Origin: Cotesia glomerata
Taxonomy: Eukaryota > Arthropoda > Insecta > Hymenoptera > Braconidae
Direction: 5' to 3'
Assembly (NCBI RefSeq): GCF_020080835.1
Contig: NC_058158.1
Coordinates: 22,767,639 to 22,831,638, forward strand
DNA length: 64,000 bases
The notes under the pieces were generated by a model. It searched no databases and was not told the DNA's origin. It worked only from the letters and a program-made list of their open reading frames with translations. Position 1 is the first letter of the stretch; each line of letters starts with the position of its first letter. Below, piece by piece: positions 24,253 to 36,412 of this stretch. The position numbers and the translations under genes are program-made.

Positions 24253-26584
24253 GACATGAGAAAATTTTCTAAAATTTGAAATTCCGAGTTTTAAAATTAT
24301 TAGGTTGGCTAAGCTGAGGAAAAGCAGAGATTCGACGCGCCTGTGTCGCCCCAAGCAGCCTCCCGATCAGAATGACAAGCTCGAGGTAAAATTAGTAAAA
24401 GAAAACGCGCCGAATTTAAATTAAAAATTCAAATAAAAAGAATACCGGAATGAGTGTGAACTATTGTTGAATGCATGAGTGAGTGAGACTAGACTATAGC
24501 GATCAGACGACCCGCGAATTTCTACGAGCCATCGACGATCAACGTGACATCTGGCCGCGAGGATAGAACGACGAGAAAATTTGAACGGACCAATGACGAC
24601 GGAGAGCGACCAACAACAAGTATGCGAGGCACCATCTGAACACGAGGCTGATCACTAATCGAAGTATCGACCAATCATCGATCGCAACGGAATACTGGAC
24701 GCATTCCGGAATACAACGGCCGGCTAGAAGAAGCTGTGAGCTGATTGGATGCGAGTTTTTGGAACGAACCGAAAAAAAAAAGAGCATGGGTTGCCGAGGA
24801 GGCAGCGATATTAGCAATGAATTCTGATCTGGACGCCGTGACTGTGGCATCGTGCCGTTCTATTTTGATTATTTTTGCTGTTGAGTTTTTTTTATAAATT
24901 TGTCGCTGACGTGAGTACGATTGTGTACATTATTGTGAAATATTTCGCTGAATTGTTTTGGACACTACGACCCCGGACACGCCATCGCCGAGATATCGAC
25001 GCTCTTCCGTCAGTTTTGCCGCCAACTTCGTCTACTTGGTCAGCATCGCCCGAGACGTCTACGGTAGCTGCAGGGTAAGTCTGGTCGCTGTCTTTATTAG
25101 CCCCAGGGTGTCATCACCGCGAATTTCGTCGTGTTAAAATAATTTGTTTATAATTCGAGTTGCACGGAATTAAAGAAATTCCGTGCGGTATTTTTGAAGC
25201 TTAGTGACGACACTCTGCGGCACGGTACCGTTGAGTCACGTGTTTGTGTGTGTGGAATTTTTGGTCGGGATTATAAGTACTGTTTACCTACCTCGAGCTT
25301 CAAATACCCGACAAAGCGGCTTAGTAAAGTGCTTTGTAAAATAAGTTGACGAATTCGAATACTTCGCATAATTTGTTTTTTTTTTTGTCATTGTTGAACC
25401 ATTTGACGATTTGAATTCTTTTGGATAATTTTGAGATCTTTATTAGGTTTTTGCGATTGAAATTATTGGTTGAATTTTGCGATTGAAATTATTATATTTT
25501 TTTTTAATAGAAAAAAAAAGAGAGAAGACTTCGTAGATAAATTTTGCTGTTGTGATTTTTGATAAAGATTTGCGATTGAGATTTTGTTATTAAATTTGGC
25601 AATTGAAATTTTTGATAAAATTTTGCGATTGAAATTTTTAATAAAATTTTGCGATTGGAATAATTATTTCCTTTAAAAAATTTTTTGAATAAATTTGGCG
25701 AGTTGAATTAATTATTTGTTTTGACAATTTGAATAAATTTTGCGAATTGAATTAATTATTTGTTTTGACAATTTGAATAAATTTTGCGAGATGAAGTAAT
25801 TATTTGTTTTGAAATTTTGAATAAATTTTGCGAATTGAATTAATTATTTGTTTTGAAATTTTGAATAAATTTTGCGAATTGAATTAAGTATTTGTTTTGA
25901 CAATTCGAATAAATTCTGCGAATTGAATTAATTATTTGTTTTGAAATTTTGAATAAATTTTGCGAATTGAATTAAGTATTTGTTTTGACAATTCGAATAA
26001 ATTCTGCGAATTGAATTAATTATTTGTTTTGAAATTTTGAATAAATCTTGCGAGTTGAATTATTTATTCGTTTCGAAATTTGTTGAAGCATTTTGGCGAA
26101 CCGACATTTTATTTATTTTGTTTGAAAGAAAGGGCTTTGTAATTTTTATTTTTGGTTACTCGAATTTCTTTCTAGAATTTGGTTTATTTTGAAATGTCGA
26201 ATCATTGCGTTAGCACTAGTCTTGCGTTAGAATTATTTTTGCGTTAAATAATTTTTGTTATTAATGCGACATTGCCGACAGTATATATTTGTTGTTGAAT
26301 AAACCGTTGTTGGATTAGAATTGCACGCCTCAATTATTTTTTAATTGTTGTTGCTCTGATTAACCGATCCTATCGTCCCATTTCGATTTCTTTGTTCGTC
26401 GATTGCCGTGATTCGATTTTTGAATCTCTTCAACACCGACCCGCCGCCCACGAAGATCCACCGCGAGATCGACCTGTGGAACATTGAGTTCCTGGCGCCC
26501 AACCAAATCTACGAACCAGGTAAGCCAATTTTTTTGGGTGACCTGATCCGGCCCTGTCGACGCCAGTGCCGGAAAAGGCATCAC

Positions 26585-26585
<1 letters not shown>
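24250..26585 (+). mobile_element. Long LTR-like element, noncoding
   Basis: The segment starts TGTGAC and ends ATCACA (TG...CA) with ATAT on both sides, although the flanks are (TA)n so the duplication is weak evidence. Its composition is clearly richer in GC than the surroundings at 24300-25350 and 26330-26585. Splice-donor-like GGGTAAGT lies near 25074 and AGGTAAGCC near 26518. An 11-nt TGGCGCCCAAC at 26493-26503 resembles a tRNA-Lys primer-binding site. No retroviral protein is encoded. It may be a solo LTR, or an LTR plus a truncated leader. Confidence 0.5.
25690..26075 (+). repeat. 44-bp tandem repeat, about 9 copies
   Basis: The unit contains GCGAATTGAATTAATTATTT and TGTTTTGAAATTTTGAATAA. 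Starts at 25698, 25742, 25786, 25830, 25874 and 25918 are exactly 44 bp apart. It lies inside the LTR-like element. Confidence 0.9.

Positions 26586-26660
<75 letters not shown>
26586..26660. repeat. (TA)n microsatellite between LTR-like element and Helitron
   Basis: An almost pure TA run. It is the target into which the Helitron 3' end is inserted. Confidence 0.95.
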
Positions 26661-26661
<1 letters not shown>

Positions 26662-26692
26662 TAGCTGACCCGGCAAACGTTGTTTTGCCATG
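26661..26692 (-). other. Helitron 3' terminal hairpin and CTAG
   Basis: Reading the minus strand, GGCAAAACAACGTTTGCC forms a 6-bp stem and is followed by GGGTCAGCTAG. This marks the rolling-circle termination signal. Confidence 0.85.
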
Positions 26693-26897
26693 TGAATAAT
26701 TTCGAGAGGATTTCTAGTGTAGAAAAAAAATTACTAACTTATTGGAAGTGTTTAAGGATGTGGAATATGAGTGAAAAAGGCCTGGAGCGCTGTGAACGAT
26801 GAGGGAATGTTGTTTAAAAATAACAAAACATCAAACATTAATTGTTTTAATTTATTAAAAGTAATAATTATTTATATAATTAATTAATTACATAATA

Positions 26898-29800
26898 TTA
26901 ATCTCTTAGTGCTGCAGCGTGAACAATATTTTTTGTTAGCCCATCTTTAGCTAATACAAACAAACTTGATGGTTTACCCACTCGAGAGCATGCAACGTAT
27001 AATTGTCCGTGTGAAAAACATGGTGTGCTCAAATCTAAGCCACAAACAGACATTGTTTGGCCTTGGGATTTATTAATAGTCATTGCAAATGCCAATCTAA
27101 TCGGAAATTGAATACGCTTAAATTGAATTGGCACATCTGTGGGTATAATAGGTATTCGTGGTAACAATATATTTTCACCTCGAAACTTGCCATTTAAAAT
27201 GGTGCCTTCGATAACGTTTTTCATTAATTTTTTAATGACTAATCGCGTACCGTTGCATAGCCGTGGCCGGTTCAAATTACGAAGCAAAATAATTGGAGAT
27301 CCAACCTTCAATTGTAAGTTATGTGGTGGCATGCCTGGCAAATCTAGTGAGTTCGAAAACTCTGTTGGAAAATTTACAGCTTCAGTGTCATCGCAAACTG
27401 TATCAATAGATTTATATGATACCAAGTCCCCAGGCAATAACTGTTGTATCTTCAGATTTAAAATGTCAACGTCCACATTTTTTGCAGCTAACATTGCTCT
27501 TTCTGCAAGCCACTCGAGATTTATGTAATTCGTGTGTACATCGGAAAATATTTGTTCAATGAGAGCATCTTGCGAATCAATGATTGTGCAGAAATCATTC
27601 GCTAATTTTATGTATCCAGTTTCAGCTATAGTGACTTTTCCATCGCCGATATCTAAGAGTTGTTTTGAGAAAGTTTCAGCGGATGGATCTTGAAGCGTTT
27701 GAACGCGCATATTTACTTTCAGCTGTACTATTTCAACATTACGCCACAATGTCGATGATTTTAAGCAGGCGTTGATTTCATCAGCGTATGTTGAACGTGG
27801 AATGACGGGAAGTGTTTGTCTGAAGTCACCTGAAAGGACTAACAGAGTGCCACCAAATACTTTGTCGTTGTTTTTAATATCTTTCAATGTCCTGTTCAAC
27901 GCCTCAAGCGAATGTTTGTGTGCCATGGTACATTCATCCCAGATGATAATTTTACACTGTTTCAGCACTGTGGCTATGGACGATTGTTTTTTTATGTTGC
28001 ACACTGCGTCACGGTTATTTTGAATATTTAGTGGTAGCTTAAATACTGAATGAGCTGTTCTGCCTCCATCCAATAAAGTTGCCGCAACGCCCGATGATGC
28101 AACGGCCAATGCGATGCCATTATTGGATCGTATTTTGGCGAGAATTAGCGAAATAAGGAATGTCTTGCCAGTTCCACCTGGTGCATCTAAAAAGAAGAAC
28201 CCACCTTGTCCTGCTGAAACTGCGAGCATAATGCGGTCGTAAATGGTTCTTTGTTCCTCATTCATTAGTGGGACATTGCGAGTAACAATCGCCGCCGTTT
28301 CTACAGTGTTGTACTGCATTTCACGATTCATTTCAGTGTTCATTAAATCAGTTGCACCTCGATTTGGCGAATTCATACCGAAATGACTGAGTGGTAAGTT
28401 GGCAATGATAATGCAAAGATCCTCAATAGCAATCAATGCTTCATTGTACATATCGTCGCTGAATGTTATCGCTAGATCGTTACACCGTGTACGATGTTGA
28501 TGCAATATATCATCAGTCATTGAATCTTTGTGATTATCCCACAATATCTCTGCTCGGGCTGGAAAACATGTAGTCAACACTATAGCGAATAGTAGACGAA
28601 TTTGTATTGCTGTAAAGTTCAATGCTGCTTCAGCAAGCATACATTCCCACTGATTGTCATCTTCTAGCAAGCCGAGTGCAAGGCATGCATCTTTATACGT
28701 TGTATACTGTTGCCCATTCACTTTACGTATATCTTGAGATGACAATGGGCCAGTAACATTAACCAACAATAGTTGTTTTGTCGTAAACTCTCCAAGAAGG
28801 AGAATTTCCGTAATTATTTTTTCTTCTTAAGTATTCAGGAATCAGGATCAGGAATTCTAAATCTAAAATAAAACACTCGGTGTTGGGGCAAATAATTATA
28901 AATAATTTATTTCCCAATGGGAGAGAACTCTAGTAATGACTAGAGAAAAACCCCTCGAAGATAGATACAGTCGTGTATGATATGAATATGTGAGTGTGTA
29001 TAAGTGAAATAATTGTATTGAAGATACAATAGGGGTGAGAGATGATCTCAGCTGCCGATAGGTTATTAAGGTTAACCGTCGACCTGTTAATGATGATCCG
29101 AGAAGATCTGAGAATTTTGATCCGAGAGGATCAAATGTGTGATCTGAAAGATCGAGTGAGTTGATCCAAGAGGATCGAAAGTATTTATGATCTGAGAATG
29201 TAAAGTAGTTAGTTAATTTGAGATGAATTATACTTTAATTAGTCAATTTGAATTATATCGTGATTATAACTGTTTTTAATTTATTTTGATTAATTATGCA
29301 TTATTCGCGAGAATTTAAATAAATTGCAATATTTGATGATTATTACGTGAGAAGCACTAAGTTCAATATTTTTAATATAAGTTAAATTGCATATTATGAA
29401 GCTAAATTTATTAGAAATCTAATTAATTATTACTCATTACTGAAGATTTTGAAGTTAAACTAATATTTAAAAGTGATGAAATTACGCGTCTTATTACACG
29501 GCGTGTAAGTTAAAACAATGGCCGCGACGCCACACCAAAGTACTACGTCACAATTATCAAAAGTGTTTAAGTTTAATTACGATAAATTTATATTATTTTC
29601 ACGATAAAGAACACGAAGTTAATTAACTAGATGAGTTAATTTAATATCAGAATGGATGTATTACTATGTAATTGTTCACAATGAAAAACACAGAATAATG
29701 AAATTAAGTGTTAGCGAGGCTAGCGGGTATATTGTGTCGGTCACAGGTCCCAAACACAACTCCACTTAGCACATGGCGTCTCGCGCCTCGTGCCTCGTGC

Positions 29801-32729
29801 CGGCCGGGCTTCTTCCCGCTAGCTCATGGTGCGCAGGTGCAGCAGCCATTACAAAACGTGTTATTGGACATGTTCGTGGAGAACAGTCATAGAAACGACT
29901 CTTGTTGAGTCTCGAGTATAGTTAAGATTTTAGTATAGTAATGAGAGTCAGGGTGACCAACTCTCTTTTGCCTTGGTGGCAAAACAATAGTCGAAGATAA
30001 AAGCACTCAGTCTGTCTTGGATTCACTATAAATACTCGCCCCAAGGCGTTTGATTTGAATAAATTGGGGCATGCATCAACTGGTGAGCCTTGCTTGCGGG
30101 GTATCCATTGTTTTGTTTGAGCCCATGTGAAATAGCGTGGTACTTGTGAATAGAGTAAAGTACGTGCAAAGGCACCAAAATCATCCGCACTATTACACAA
30201 TTCAAAAAATTCAGTGAGTGTAGTTTTTGGTGGATTTATAGCACGATTAATCGCTGTCTCGTTCGTGAAATATACACGCTGACCATTTTCAAGATGAACG
30301 GCTAACTGAACAACTGCTGGATCCCGTTCATGAATTGGAAAACCAAAGATACGCCAAACAGCTTCATTGGAGCTGATGTACCGACCTATTTGGTAGAGCG
30401 TTATTTCATCGTTTTTATTTACTGGAGGAGCATTCACATTGGTATTTTCCACTCTAAACACCGCCATGTCACTGCCTTTATGGACATACTTGCAAATGTA
30501 TTTGATGCTCTTCACAGAACTGTAGAACTCAACATTAATATGAGCATTGTATGTTTTTCTCAGCAGGGGCGAATATGGCACGACCCAACGATTGTCAATA
30601 TCAATGTTTGTGTTGCTGATGTTTTTAATAAATGATTGTTCGCCATTATCTGGATTCCTTCGACGATATATTGGATATCCGTCGACATTTGTGATTGTAT
30701 CGTTAGTGAAATCTTTAGGGAAATTTTTTGTACATTTTCCATCTGACATGCAAGGCGATGAACGATTAAAAGTACCGCATGGGCCATGAATCATGTTTGC
30801 TGTAACAATATCAAACAGCAATTGATCAGTAGACGGATCGAGAATTTCTGCAGAAATTATATTATCTATTTTTTCAGGACGGATTTTGTCGATTAACCAA
30901 ACCAAAATGTGGGCATGAGGTAATTCTCGCTTTTGCCACTCAACCGAATACAGCCAGCAACGTGTGGGACCGAATACATGTGATTTAGTAATAAAATTTA
31001 TTAATGACTTCAGCTTTTGTCTAAACACACGTGCTGTAATGTCATGACGATGTATTGCATTTTGGCCAGGCAACAGCAAAGATGTAATCTCTGGCCATTT
31101 TGGATTACATGTGAACGTGATAAATAAACACGGTCGTCCATATTCGCGCAGGAAAGTCAGAGCATCCTGTATATACTCTTGCATATGACGTGGACTGCCT
31201 ACGTACGATGATGGTAGAATGACAGAGTTACCAATTTCGGCGGCGTCGGCGTTGTTGATAATAGCGTCTCGCAAGTGAATGTACTCTTCCACACGTAGCT
31301 TGAGTTCATTATATCGTAAGTATCGTAGTCGTTCGCCTTCTATCTTCGCGTACATGTCGACCATGAATTGTTGACAAAGCTCTCGAAATCGTAGAATGAC
31401 GTTATCCAGCCCGCGTCTAATCATCAATCTATACGCATAATAATCCTTCGAGCTAACGTTCTTGTTTGTTTCGGCTCCTGTAAAAATATATTCATAAATA
31501 TTAATTTAAGTTAATTGCGTTTAATAATTTAATTGTTTTGTTAAAAGTGTAATAATCAAATTCATAATAAATAAAGTACCCGATACGGGATCTCGTTGTT
31601 TAATATTTATGCTATATCCGTCTTGTCCCTTCCAGAAGATTAGCGGATATTGGAGAGCGTCACATGAACGGTGTGTATTAGCAATGAACTGAAGATTATT
31701 ATTTCTCCTACGAATCACAATTTCTCGTGCACCTGTACGATCGCCAACCATGATTCCAGCAACGTCGTCAGCAACAGGTGCATTGAATCTACGAATGTGT
31801 TCTCCAGCTGGTGTTTTATCAGGATTAATAACAATAGCGTGATTATCGCTTTCTAATTTGTGCATGTGGGATTTGAATATTTTCAACAATTCATTATGCT
31901 CATTCAATAGAGCATCCAGCTCGCTGACGATGCGTCTAGCAAAGAATGAATCAAGGTTATTGTAGCCACAACGTGCATCCACCCGATTGGCTAGTGCGCT
32001 TCCGGAGTCCTCGCCGCCCATAAAGTAGATTTGTAAAAATTTATGTGGTTCGTTTGGCATTGGCAGCAATGAGCCTATTTTATGATAAACTTGGCCTCTG
32101 ATTTTAAATGTAGAATTGTATTGTTGACCATTTGCATTAGTATTTTGAACTATTTCTGTTGCTCCGAACGATGTCATGTGAAAGCATGAGTTGAATGTTC
32201 GAATGGACTTCAGGAACACGTTAGAATCTGGATCTGTGCCGATAAGCAAACCGTTCAATGGTTCTGGTGGTGTTTCAATTACAGGTAGTTGTACCTTCCC
32301 TGACGCGCAACACATCCCGGCTGGTTCCTTTTTGAATTTCAAAGCATGACAATACGGGCATTCTTTGTCCATAGCACCAATTACTACTTTTGAATGAGCA
32401 TAATATTCAATATCGGGCTCATACTGGAATGCTAGACGCAGAAATGATGTAGCTACAAATGCTCGATGTGCCTGTTGGCGTTGTTGGTCATTCGCTCTGC
32501 GTCTATTGACAGTAAAACGGTGTGATTGTCGTTGTTCTAATCTCATGACTTCATTGCATTCAGCTCGTGTATCGTCTGATTATTCTTGACGCAATAGCGC
32601 CATTCTCACACGCGCTCCAGTATTTTCTTCCTGAACTTGTTCTTCGGTTCTTTGGGCTCTTCTATTTCGAATGCTTCTAGATTTATTTGTATCACGGCTC
32701 AAATTGGCCCCTTTGCGTTTTGTTGGCAT
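26898..32729 (-). pseudogene. Helitron RepHel (HUH nuclease plus PIF1-type helicase), disrupted
   Basis: This single ancestral protein of about 1500 residues would drive rolling-circle transposition. The start MPTKRKGANLS lies at 32729, an in-frame TAA at 32580-32582 truncates it, and the frame resumes at once. A 102-bp GT-AG intron (31579-31478) joins the QRDPVS and ETNKNVSSKDYY parts. The HUH motif is in RELPHAHILVWL and the catalytic Tyr region reads YICKYVHKG. The helicase carries Walker A GGTGKTFL, Walker B IIWDECTMAH, GDFRQTLPV, NKSQGQTM and YVACSRVG. The protein is cut between ECFYLRLL and LVNVTGP by the solo LTR at 28774-29986. Apart from these two lesions the frame is well kept, so inactivation looks fairly recent. 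Confidence 0.93.
28774..29986. mobile_element. Solo LTR inserted in the Helitron
   Basis: The 1213-bp insert begins TGTTTTG and ends CAAAACA, an LTR-style TG...CA inverted end. It is bounded by a perfect 5-bp target duplication ATAGT (28769-28773 and 29987-29991). Removing it rejoins the helicase frame exactly. No gag, pol or env sequence is present. Degenerate GATC-containing short repeats lie at 29090-29200 and a GC-richer stretch at 29700-29850. Orientation is undetermined. Confidence 0.9.
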
Positions 32730-33783
32730 AGTTCACTGTACAATACAAAACAAACATGAATAGAACTGATTGAATTATTTAATTATTATATTAATCATTT
32801 ATTTTATCTTTGATTATATTAAATATACATGTAAAAATTAGATAGTTTCACGAAAGCGAAAAATTTTATGTTTCTTAATTATATCGAAAATACATATTGT
32901 TATAAATAGTGAAAAAAAAAATTCTGTCGAAGTTAGAGCTCTTATAAGTAAACACAAAAAAAAATTTCCCAATTGTAATAAAAATCTAACTTTCACCGAA
33001 TTCGTTTTTCACCATTCTCAACAATATTTTCGTTATAAATAAGAAAGAATAATTTTTGATTTTATAATAAACGTAAAAAATAATTTATACTTACAACTCA
33101 ATAGCCGTTGTTTGCGGGAACTCGTGAAACGTGTTGAGTATTTTAGAGGTTATGTAAGTCACTTAATTAACTGATCGTGCGATTTACACTCAAAATTAAT
33201 AATTTTATTAGTTATTAATAATTAATTATATTAAATAATATTAGTTATTAATAAATAAATAATAAAGTTACTCGAGAATATATTTGATATGAGAGTTACA
33301 CTGAGATAGTAAAAATGTTTAACTACTACGCTTGAAGCATAAACACTAATAATAGCTGAAAACTGTAGAGGTAACATCCCTACTCCGTGCTGTTTACAGG
33401 GTGAGAAGTGACACCGGTAGACACATGAAGGGGATAACTTACCAAGTGATAATAATTGATGTTATCGAGCGGGATAGAAAATGATAAAATTATGAAAATG
33501 ACTATTAAAAAGCAAGGGTTGGTGATAAAAAAGTGAAAATTTAGAGTTGTATGTATTTTTTGATGTCACATAATAAAAAAATAAAAAAAAAAAAAATTTA
33601 TTAAAAAAAATAAAAAAAAAATTTTTAGGGTGAATACCCCTTATCACTTAGAGGTTAGAAAAATAGATAGTAGCCGATTCTCAGGCTTACTGAATATGCA
33701 TAAAAAATTTCATGAGAATCGGTCAAGCCGTTTCGGAGGAGTATGGGAACGAACATTGTGACACGAGAATTTTATATATTAGA
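32730..33783 (-). other. Helitron 5' noncoding region
   Basis: No coding frame is supported. The outer 100 bases (CCGAAACGGCTTGACCGATT and neighbours) look like a conserved Helitron 5' end. A region near 33360-33470 is less AT-rich and unassigned. Confidence 0.7.
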
Positions 33784-33896
<113 letters not shown>

Positions 33897-34619
33897 GGTG
33901 TTTCAAAAAAAAAAAATTTTTTTTTTCTTCAATGACGTTGAAAAGTTGAAAGTACATTCAAAAACAACAATTATGGTACCTATTAGAGCCCTTAATATTG
34001 ATATTAAGGTTTGCCTCAATACATTTCTAATTTTCCTGTTTAAATAACACGGGAAAATATTTTTTTTTTATTTTAGAATTTTAATTACTTCGGAATGGCT
34101 TGTTTACGCAACATCCCAGAGAAAGGATAAATAGGAAATTTTACGCTCTACAAAAAACGTTTGGTCAAAGGTCAAAGTTCCTCAAATCAACCGTTTCAAA
34201 GATATCCGCGATCAAAAATAACATTAATCAAAATTTTCATATATTTTCCAATAAAACTGCAAAAAAAAATCATACTCTGTATTTATAATATTTTTTTTTG
34301 GAAAATCAGTTAAATTCTGTTAATTTGAGACTTTAAACTTTTTTTTTGATTACTTACTCCATACGTAACTCACAAAAAACACAAATACATAAATATAAAG
34401 GTTAAAAATATCAAATAAATGATTTTTGGGTCCCCGTGAAAAAATAAATCATATTAAAAAAGTCTCAAAAATGTCGTTTTTTTAAGATCTTAAACGTGAC
34501 AAAAACCAAGACTGTTTTGAGACTCTTTTAAGACACCGAAACCCAATTCCGAGAGCAGATTTTTAAAATTTAGATCTCAAATTTGTTATGAAAATTAATT
34601 TTTAGACTTTTTTTAGACG

Positions 34620-35165
34620 ATCTTGCAAGTTTTTAACCACAACATTATTGAGTACACTCTTTTCAAATTGATTTTAAAATTGTTGAAAAATTGTTATCCG
34701 ACAATTTTAAGACTTTTTTGAAACGCTTCGTTTTAATGTTCCGGGGCTCTGTCGCTGTGAGCTCATCTTGAAATAGTCTTTAAAAATTTTTTTAAAATTG
34801 TTTTAACGCCATCTGAAGATGATTTTAAGACTATTGAAAGACGCTCTATAGTAATTTTTCCGGAGCTCTGTCGCTGTGAGCTCATCTTAAAATAGTCTTA
34901 AAAAAATTTTTAAAGATTTTTTTAGGACTATTTTAAGATTTTCTCAAGACTATTTTAAGATTTTCTTAAGACTATTTTAAGATGCTCCACAATAATGTTC
35001 CAGAGCTCTGTCGCTGTGAGCTCGTCTTAAATTAGTCTTTGAAAATTTTATTAAGATTCTTTAAAGACCATTTTAAAATCCTTTTAACATTATTCAAAGA
35101 CGCTCCATAATAATTTTCCGGAGCTCTGTCGCTATGAAATCATCTTAAAATAGTCTTAAGAAAAT
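34620..35165 (+). repeat. About 120-bp tandem repeat, four copies
   Basis: GGAGCTCTGTCGCTGTGAGC followed by TCATCTTAAAATAGTCTT recurs at about 34742, 34862, 35001 and 35119. It is present in the left arm only, so it expanded or was lost after the arms formed. Confidence 0.85.
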
Positions 35166-35167
35166 TT

Positions 35168-35948
35168 TTAAAGATTCAAGCGTCTCAAGGAAGTATTATG
35201 CAAAATCACTTTTCTTACAATATTCTTCAATTTTTGAATACGCGTATTCATTTTTTTATAAGAAATGTTTGAAGTTAGTGACTTTCGATATTTTACGTGA
35301 GTGGAAGTAAGTGAGCGATAGTCTGTAAAAAGAGGCAGCACTAGTATGTGAGAAAGAAACCAATAGCCATAACTAAGATAATATATAAGAAGGTATTCCA
35401 ATCCTGCAATGCATGATGGGAAATGTGTCAATCGGTCGCGCCACCATGAGTGTGTCAGACACACTAACCGGCAACTAAAGTATTTTCATGCTAACTCTCG
35501 CAATAATAATAAATTTTATGTAATAAATAATCATTGCATAAAAAAATTATTTTCACCCTCTAACAATAATAATAAATAATAATAATTAAATAAAAACCTT
35601 TAAATAGCTTTTTTATTGCATTCGTAAATTCTCCGGTTTAACCGGTTTTTCCTAAACGCAGTTTATAATTTGCCTCTTACATTAATTCGTTAAGTTCTAT
35701 TGTGGTGCCTATATTTTTTGATAACTTTACATTTACCAAGTCCGGGTTCGAAACTCGGCAATTCTAAAATTTTTTTTTTACAATTATTCTATAGTTTTAT
35801 TATAATTTTTACTATTCCAATAGATTGTCAAGTCTTATACTGAATGTATTATTATTATTTATTAATTAATAGTAAAAATAATTAGATTAGAGCTCGTCTA
35901 ATAACAGGTAAGTAATTAGTATGTACACAGTCATTTTAATTTATTGAA
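35168..35948 (+). repeat. Inner part of left inverted arm with B-box-like word
   Basis: This matches 40608-41240 in inverted orientation, for example TTTCCCATCATGCATTGCAG and ACACTCATGGTGGCGCG. A tRNA B-box-like word GGGTTCGAAACTC at about 35745 is conserved in the opposite arm near 40840. Confidence 0.8.
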
Positions 35949-36412
35949 ATTTTTATCAAAATGTTATAATAAATATAATGAACAATATCGGGTTATATTA
36001 ACAATAAAATTTTTCACAATTCAAATGCTACTGGTGGGAAATTTGGAATTCAACGTTACCCTTATGAGGTATCTGATTGTACTTATTAATTGCAAATTAT
36101 TTCTTATCCTAATTAATTTATATTTTTATAGAAATTATAATGACAATTATTTATTCTTAAAAATATTTATTTATGTATGTGTATAGTCAAATGAAAATTT
36201 TTAATTTATTTGATAGATACAAGTAGTATAGAATTTCGCGATTGTCATTTGTTTAAAATGTCAATTTGTTTTTTCTTAACGTTTTGTTGTTGAAAGTGTG
36301 TATTGAAGAGCTAAATTAAGTAAGTATGGTTATTTATTTTTAATAAATCTGCATTTGGATAACTTTTTATTGTATGTAACAATATCTAAACTAATATTTA
36401 TTAACGCAGATC
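35949..36412. other. Unique centre of the 8.6-kb element, 5' of the transposase
   Basis: AT-rich. A short exon for the THAP gene could lie here but none is supported. Confidence 0.45.

Larger units (their letters stand above)
26661..33783 (-). mobile_element. Full-length Helitron, inactivated
   Basis: On the minus strand the element begins TCTAATATATAAAATTCTCG (5' end at 33783) and ends CTAG (26664-26661). The 3' end is preceded by a GGCAAA...TTTGCC hairpin about 8 nt upstream, the classic Helitron terminus. Both ends abut (TA)n, as expected for insertion between A and T. The encoded RepHel protein is broken by a nonsense codon and a solo LTR. Confidence 0.92.

Noticed and set aside
24539..25078. 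Frames in the GC-richer LTR-like block
   Set aside because: No recognisable domain; the better composition alone keeps the frames open.
27139..28023. Plus-strand frames opposite the Helitron helicase
   Set aside because: They are antisense shadows; the helicase motifs are on the minus strand.
30330..31856. Plus-strand frames opposite the Helitron Rep region, and a second minus frame at 30560-30787
   Set aside because: They are shadows of the RepHel coding sequence without domains of their own.
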